A DNA stretch of 64,000 nucleotides from NCBI RefSeq assembly GCF_958298935.1, contig NC_084927.1:11374001-11438000 (forward strand), given 5' to 3'. The position numbers and the translations under genes are program-made. Source of the stretch: Phragmites australis (lineage: Eukaryota > Streptophyta > Magnoliopsida > Poales > Poaceae). Below are positions 58,513 through 64,000 of this stretch, piece after piece; within the stretch, counting starts at the first letter, position 1; each line of letters opens with the position of its first letter. The notes below the pieces were generated by a model. The model saw only the letters and a program-made list of their open reading frames with translations. It had not been told where the DNA came from and ran no database searches.

Positions 58513-60390
58513 TGTTAGTTTGCAATCTATATTTGGAAACTCATAACTTTTCATAGGAGTCAGATAGAGATAATTTTTATATGAAAATTATAACTTTTGA
58601 TGAGATATATAACTTTGTAGTTGATAATATTTTCATTTAAAGTAATATATGTTTCAAAATATGGTTGAGAACCTATTTGATATCGGTAACTTATCGAGTT
58701 TGAATTATTTCGTCGTGGTTCACCCATGAAGGACAAAACTAGTATTGAGATGGTGATGATAATATATGCAATGATTAAGTGATTAAAATACGTTCATCGG
58801 AGCTCTGCTCTAACTTTCATTTGGCCCAACTAGTATCCCAGTTTGTAGTGAGATCTTTTGGAATTCATAATGTATTTATAAAAAGTTAGATGAAAAATAT
58901 TTATATGAAACTTGTAAACCTAGATGAGATATAAATGGAATATATCTAACTTTAGTTAGGATTGTACGTGAGGTAAGTTGGTTATGTTAGCTTGGGTGGA
59001 GTTAAGAGGTCATGGGTTCGAATCCTAGGAACTGCACATATGCGTATTTCGTATGAAAAATCGTGTTACTTGTATCAATTTTATTTTGGTGTGTTTCCAG
59101 CACTGAAAATATGTGATTCGGGAAACAATTGTAATTGCCGGCTCTAGAGTACATTACTATAGAATATGCTATAAGTGGCTGTTCAAAATCATCATCAGTA
59201 GCAGGTATTAAACCACCACTGATTATTCGGTACTGATAGTCACTGACTATCTGTGCTGATTCTCAAACCGGCATAGAAACTCAGCATTACTACTGGTTCA
59301 TGGATCCAATCGTCACTGAAGCTTTTTTTCTCGAACTCATCATTTTGGGGCCAAATAAAGCAAAAAAATATTTTTTTTCACGACCAGAGGCACCAAACTA
59401 GTCATTGCTTGGACGACCACACCCAACTATTCACAAGTCGTGCGATTTTTTTGCGCGTGCAGTTCTAGGTCTCGAACTCATGACCTCAGAAGCGTGACCC
59501 CTCTAACCATCTCACCTCTCATTCGTTCTTGAGTATAATAGCAAATTCAAATATTTTGACATCTTCTGATCAAAAGTTTGAATGGCTATTTGGATATCTA
59601 AATGATCTTAAATGAAAAGATTATCAACTAAAGTTGTAGATCTCATCAAGTTATATAATGTTCATATAAAGTTTGTTTCCATTCGACTCCATATGAAAAA
59701 GTTTGTCTCCATTCGACTCCATATGAAAAAGTTTGTCTCCAATCTGTGCAGTCTTTATATGTTTATTTGTGCATCTATATTGCTTTAAATAAAAAAGTAA
59801 TCAACAATAAAGTTGTAGATCTCGTCGAAAGCTATAATTTTCATATAAAGTATCTTGCCATCGGACTTCGTATGAAAAAGTTATGCATTTTTTACTTAAT
59901 TTTTGTGTTTATATATTTTTTCTAAATAACCTAGGGTTGAAAATATTTTTATAAAGTAAGTACATCACATGAGAAGAATATTAGTGAATTTTTCCTAAGT
60001 TTTTGGAATTTATTTGAGGCATTAAAATTTGATAGAAGATATAATAGTAGGGTTTTTTAAGAATTTTAATTAAATATTGCTCTAGATTTTTTTTATCAAA
60101 CCAATTAAAATGAGTTACTAGTGAGATCTAATTTGATCATAAAAACGTTTAGAATTTTTGGACCAACTCTCAAATAAAATCGAGGCACGTACACACGAAC
60201 ACGCTGGTTCATGCGTGTTGTCATGGTCGTGCTCGTTCCTGATCATGGCAGTGATACTTGACGCAGAGCATTTAAATGACTTCAAATAAAAACAAAATCA
60301 ACTACAAAGTTATAGATCTTGTTGAGGACTATAATTTTTATATAATATTTATGGCTATCGGACTTCGTATGAAAAAGTTATAAATTTTTT
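58513..60390. repeat. AT-rich region with dispersed 75-bp module
   Basis: Holds four or more copies of a module made of 'aaagttgtagatctc', 'ctataatttt.atataaag' and 'tcggacttcgtatgaaaaag': 58540-58620 (inverted), 59610-59710, 59800-59885 and 60290-60385. A 29-bp unit with 'attcgactccatatgaaaaag' is duplicated in tandem at 59690-59745. CACTA-type arm units are also seen at 59135-59330. No gene recognised. Confidence 0.6.
58987..59025 (+). other. tRNA-like A-box/B-box module
   Basis: TTAGCTTGGGTGG (58987-58999) resembles an A-box and GGTTCGAATCC (59015-59025) is a perfect B-box. The spacing is shorter than in a tRNA. A reverse-orientation relative lies at 59465-59520 (minus strand: TTAGAGG..., GAGTTCGAGACC), followed in both cases by 'gaactgcac'. 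Confidence 0.45.
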
Positions 60391-61985
60391 AAGATGATTT
60401 GTAATCCATTATCACTACCGGGTCCGGAGTAGCTCACCATCCATCAAAATTTCGGGTCCAGGCACATTATTAATGGTGGTTCGTGGTTAGAATTGGTACT
60501 GATATAAACACGAACCGGTACTGATATCCACTATTAATACCGGTTCTTATTAGCTGCATCATGGTTCAGGTGTGAAAGATTAAGAATTAGTAGTGATATA
60601 TTTTCACTGCTAGTTCTTACACAACTAGTAGTGATGAACTGTCATCTATAACCAGTTTGATGGTAGTAGTAACATTGTCGAGTGATCACAACCTGTATCA
60701 TACTGGTTTTAAAGCTGGCAAAGATCACTGTTTTTTGAATTGCTTATGTAGAGGGATTAAACCTTTTACCAAACTCATGTACGTACTGAGAAGCCTCCTA
60801 GCAACTCATGTGCTTACTGAAGCTGCTACGCAGCTATCAATAGTAGTGCCAAACAATCACTCCCGTTTCCAATATTTCTTTTGACAAACCCGGCCACAAC
60901 AGTTTCGAGCAACGAGAGCGACACTCTAATCAAGATAGCGTGATATTTTTGTGATGTATACAGCGACCGTGCTGAGATATTCGTTTGCCCGCGTACGTCC
61001 AACAACGTATAAACTAGTATAAATATGAACAGCGAATAGGAGAGACCACCTAAGGCTAGCAAAAGTCATGGCCTCATGGGCCTGCCGATCAGGATAGATG
61101 TGATAACACAGGCTAGCCATCCATCTCCTCAAGTCTATTGATTTTAGACTCTTGCTGTAGAGGGATGGCTATTTGGTTAAATCTATATGCTTAACCGAGC
61201 AATTGACTTATTTTTATGAGAAAATTTTAGCCAACTATATCAATATTGTCTACCTTATCACAAAACTACACTTATATGAACACGTTATAAGGAACTACAC
61301 CTACTTTGTATATTTCACAAAACTACATGTATGGGTGTGCGTATAGTTTGTGATAAAATATGTAAAATGTGTATATAGTTCCCTAATAAAATGTGTGAAT
61401 AAAAGTGTTGATTTGTGATGCTAAAAAACTACATATAGTTGTCTATAACGATATAGCTCTAATTTAGTATCACCTTATCTGATTCGGAAGGATTTTCTTG
61501 TTGGGGTAACCAGCCGATCCAGCTGAGCCTTAGACAATTAACTTTCACTCGAAACCGACCCATTTCAATTTTTGACTGAACCTACAAGCTCATGAAATGA
61601 GGATTTTTTTTTCCCGATAGCCCTACTGCTCTTTTGCTCTTCCAGCAAACAACTTTTTTTCGAGGAAGCACACATCTATTTTTGATATACTGGTTCGAAC
61701 ACAAGTTACACAACAAGTGTACTAATGAGCTGGATATCCTCGTTGATCGTAGGGCAATTAAAATATATTTGACCTTGGTAAGAGATCTCGGTTCGACCCA
61801 AACTTGAGAGCTCAGCGGAGCTCAAGCTTTCAGCAAGCTAGTCGGGGTTAACCAAATGAGATAGCTACTACAGAAAGGGTCATACCTATCTCTATTTCGT
61901 GCTAGTTCGGTAATAATCTATGAGAACTGTACAAGTCGTACTTAGCTTAATCGATAGTGTCAGCTGTCTATAAAAATAAGAGATA
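60391..61985. other. Unassigned region with CACTA-type arm repeats
   Basis: Positions 60405-60660 carry 'aaccggtactgatat' and 'cactattaataccgg' units of a CACTA arm. Positions 60660-61150 are of mixed composition and could be low-copy; a TATAAATA motif is at 61018-61025, but no protein domain or exon structure is recognised on either strand. Positions 61150-61500 are AT-rich with repeated 'acaaaactaca'. CTACTACAGAAAGGGTC at 61865-61881 looks like a damaged CACTA terminus. Confidence 0.35.
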
Positions 61986-62544
61986 CACTACGCAAGAAAT
62001 CATGAAAGAAGACACGTTAGTAGTAATAGCTTTGTAGTACCTGTCACTAGTGCACTATTAGTGACGGATTTAGTGCCAATCCATTGCTAATGTGTGGCTC
62101 GAGTCGGGACCCGGTAAAGACCCATCACTAATGAGGGTTCATTAGTGACGGTGAGAGAATGACTCATCACTAAAGATATTAGTGGCGGGTCACATTAATG
62201 TCCGTCAGTAATAATTCAGTCATTAGTGGTGGGTATATAGGGCACACACCACTAAATGTAGCCTACTCATTAGTAACAGGTCATTATGAGACACATCACT
62301 AATATTAAAGTAATGAGTGATGGATCGTAGCTGTTACCGTTACTAATGACTGACTCATTAGTGACGGATGTCATTATCACCCATCACTAATTTCTTCGCT
62401 GACCACTCCTATCTATTCAACCACTCTTATCCGCACATTTCTCTCTCTCGACCACTCTCATCTCCGCAAACGTTCGCTCGCCTCCTTCTCCCGCTATCAC
62501 TGCGGTTCACACCTCGCCGTCGATGCTGCTGCCATCCTTCCCCT

Positions 62545-62953
62545 CCACCATCCCCTTCGGAGGCGAAGCCGATTGCTAGATGGGAGAGGTGGTCCTCGAC
62601 CCCCTCGGCCCTTAGTCACTGCCCGGCTCTAGATGTAATCCATCCGAAGCCTGGTGATGGGGCGTCGGAGACAAAACCGAAGGCTAGACGGGAGAGGTGG
62701 TCCTCGACACCGTCCAATAGCCGCTGCCCAGTTTCGGAGGTAATCCGCCGGGAGCCTACGACGGCGTGTTGGAGGTGAAGCCGAAGCCTAGACGGAAGAG
62801 GTGGTCCTCGACCCCTTTGGCCCTTAGTCGTTGCCCTACTCCAAAGGTAATCCACCCAGAGCCAGGCGACAGCGTGTCGGAGGCAAAGCCGAAGGCCAGA
62901 CGGGAGAGGTGGTCCTCAACCCCCTCGGTTTTCAGCCGCTGCCCGGCTCCTGT
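62545..62953 (+). repeat. 107-bp tandem array, four copies (array 2)
   Basis: Units of 105-109 bp match array 1 at 21413-22030 in inverted orientation ('gggagaggtggtcctcgacc', 'cccttagtcgctgcccggctc', 'aggcaaagccgaaggc'). On the plus strand the units read as the same 35-36-residue repeat (EAKPKARRERWSSTPSALSRCP), open across two units, then after a frame change across two more (62766-62960). Confidence 0.85.
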
Positions 62954-63239
62954 AATAAACAGTTGGGGATTCTACTTTTTGTGCCATGCAGAGTGGGCTT
63001 TTACTTAATGTTAGCATGATCTTCATAAATGACGTATGAATCGTGTCTTAGATGAGTCTGTAGGGTAATGACTTTACTTATTACCATACATGTTTGAGTC
63101 ATGCAGGCCATACCTCTTCCAACGGGGAGGGGGATTTATACCCTTTTGGTCTGTTAGTTGTGCCTGTCGGGGGCTAGTGGGTTTCGCACCCATCTGCTAC
63201 GGAGGCGCTTGCCTTCAAGATGCCAGAGGATTTTGTCTG
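62954..63239. other. Spacer between arrays
   Basis: AT-rich to 63107, ending in 'tcatgcag' (a possible 3' splice site), then mixed sequence. No recognised gene. Confidence 0.4.
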
Positions 63240-64000
63240 ATAGGTTTTTTAGAACCTCTCCGCCTGGCGGAGATTTTTGGAAGACATTCCTACTTGCGGG
63301 GGTTTTCAGAAGTCTCTCCGTCTTGCAGAGGTTTTTGCAAGGCTCTCCGTCCTGCAAAGGTTTTGGGAGTCTCTCCATTTTGGCAGAAGTTTTGCAAGAC
63401 TCTCCGTTGTTGGCAGAGGTTTTGTAAGACTCTACGTTGTTGGTGGAGATATTTGTAAGACACTCCGTCTCGCGGAGGTTTTTGAAGTATCTCCGTCTTG
63501 CGGAGGGTTTTGTAAGACTCTTTGTCTTGCGGAGGTTTTGGGAGTCTCTCCATTTTGGCGGAGGTTTTGCAAGACTCTTTGCTGTTGGCGGAGGTTTTTG
63601 TTAGACGCTCTATCTCATGGAGATTTTCGGAAGTCTTTTCGTTTTTGCTGGAGTCTTTGTAAGTTTTGCCATTTTTGCTGGAGCTTTTGCTGGGCTCCTC
63701 ATTTTTGCTAGAGGTTTTGTATGTTTCTCCATTTTTGTCGAAGGTTCTGTAGGACTCTCTGTTTTTGTCAGAGGTTTTCTAGGACTCTCCCTTTTTGCCG
63801 TAGGTTTTGGGGGACTCTCCATTTTTTTAGTGGTTTTGTAGGACTCTCCGTTTTTTGTCGGAGGTTTTGCAGGACTCTCCGTTTTTATCGTAGGTTTTGT
63901 AAGTTTCTCTATTTTTGCCAGAGGTTTTACAGGACTCTCCATTTTTTTCAGAGGTTTTGTAAGTTTCTCTGTTTTTGCCGGAGGTTTTGTATCCCCTTCG
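63240..64000 (-). repeat. 30-bp minisatellite, about 25 copies
   Basis: Units of 29-30 bp built on 'gaggttttgcaagactctccgtttttgcc' continue to the window end. On the minus strand a 110-codon open frame (63610-63942) reads as a ten-residue repeat of the type KTESPAKPPT. The opposite strand is also open (63277-63711), as expected of a unit of 30 bp. Confidence 0.85.

Larger units (their letters stand above)
61986..64000 (+). mobile_element. CACTA-4, left end (runs off window)
   Basis: CACTACGCAAGAAATC at 61986 is a CACTA terminus, followed by 62060-62400 with about ten 'attagtgacgg'/'ccgtcactaat' units in both orientations, a different subterminal motif from the other CACTA elements here. A C-rich leader (62390-62545) follows. 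The right end is outside the window, and whether the arrays at 62545 and 63240 belong to the element or to another insertion cannot be told. Confidence 0.65.

Noticed and set aside
60657..61132. Possible low-copy host gene with a TATAAATA promoter
   Set aside because: No conserved protein wording on either strand, and the reading frames are short; kept only as an unassigned region.

Overview
The window reads as repeat-dense plant nuclear DNA, most likely from a grass. The evidence is a centromere-type (CRM clade) Ty3/gypsy element, several En/Spm (CACTA) transposons with 'actgccggtt'-like subterminal repeats, a Tat-lineage gypsy element, Tekay-type LTRs, hAT and Mutator-like non-autonomous elements and many minisatellites. 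I found no intact host gene. Every recognisable protein-coding stretch belongs to a transposable element or is a fragment carried by one, and nearly all carry stops or frameshifts.

Layout. (1) 1-9993: the right part of a non-autonomous CACTA element, split by a CRM-clade retrotransposon (632-8303) whose gag-pol is decayed. The CACTA tail carries what looks like an RNase H1 N-terminal (viroplasmin-like) exon at 9286-9486. (2) 10072-19103: a 9.0-kb autonomous-type CACTA (TSD AAG) with a TNP2 transposase gene and a second multi-domain gene ending in an Ulp1-like region. (3) 19119-36205: a second CACTA (TSD ATA) only 15 bp further on. It contains a Tekay retrotransposon reduced by deletion (19470-35137, TSD CATAA/CATAC). 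Its 3' LTR is split by a minus-strand Tekay-like LTR and a 10-kb minus-strand Tat element with an antisense, intron-bearing gene remnant.

(4) 36415-41902: a non-autonomous LTR retrotransposon (TSD ACTTA/ACTTG) with no pol, filled with minisatellites of about 35, 60 and 51 bp. (5) 41908-47924: AT-rich sequence with a possible copia LTR, two foldback elements and CACTA arm fragments. (6) 47925 to about 58500: a second copy of the TNP2-type CACTA family in reverse orientation, with an hAT element (48070-49660, 8-bp TSD) in its arm that is itself split by a Mutator-like foldback (48635-49450, 9-bp TSD). (7) 58500-61985: AT-rich sequence with CACTA-like arm repeats and copies of a dispersed 'TCATACGAAGTCCG' module. 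(8) 61986-64000: the start of a CACTA of another family, a 107-bp tandem array that also occurs inverted at 21.4-22.0 kb, and a 30-bp minisatellite that runs off the window.

How the parts relate. TSDs at several levels let the insertion order be read: CACTA arms are the oldest targets, LTR elements entered them, and younger elements entered the LTRs. The CRM element suggests a centromeric or pericentromeric site, but this is an inference from one old copy. Boundaries were placed by eye from TIR, LTR and TSD matches; protein family names come from recognised motifs, not database searches.
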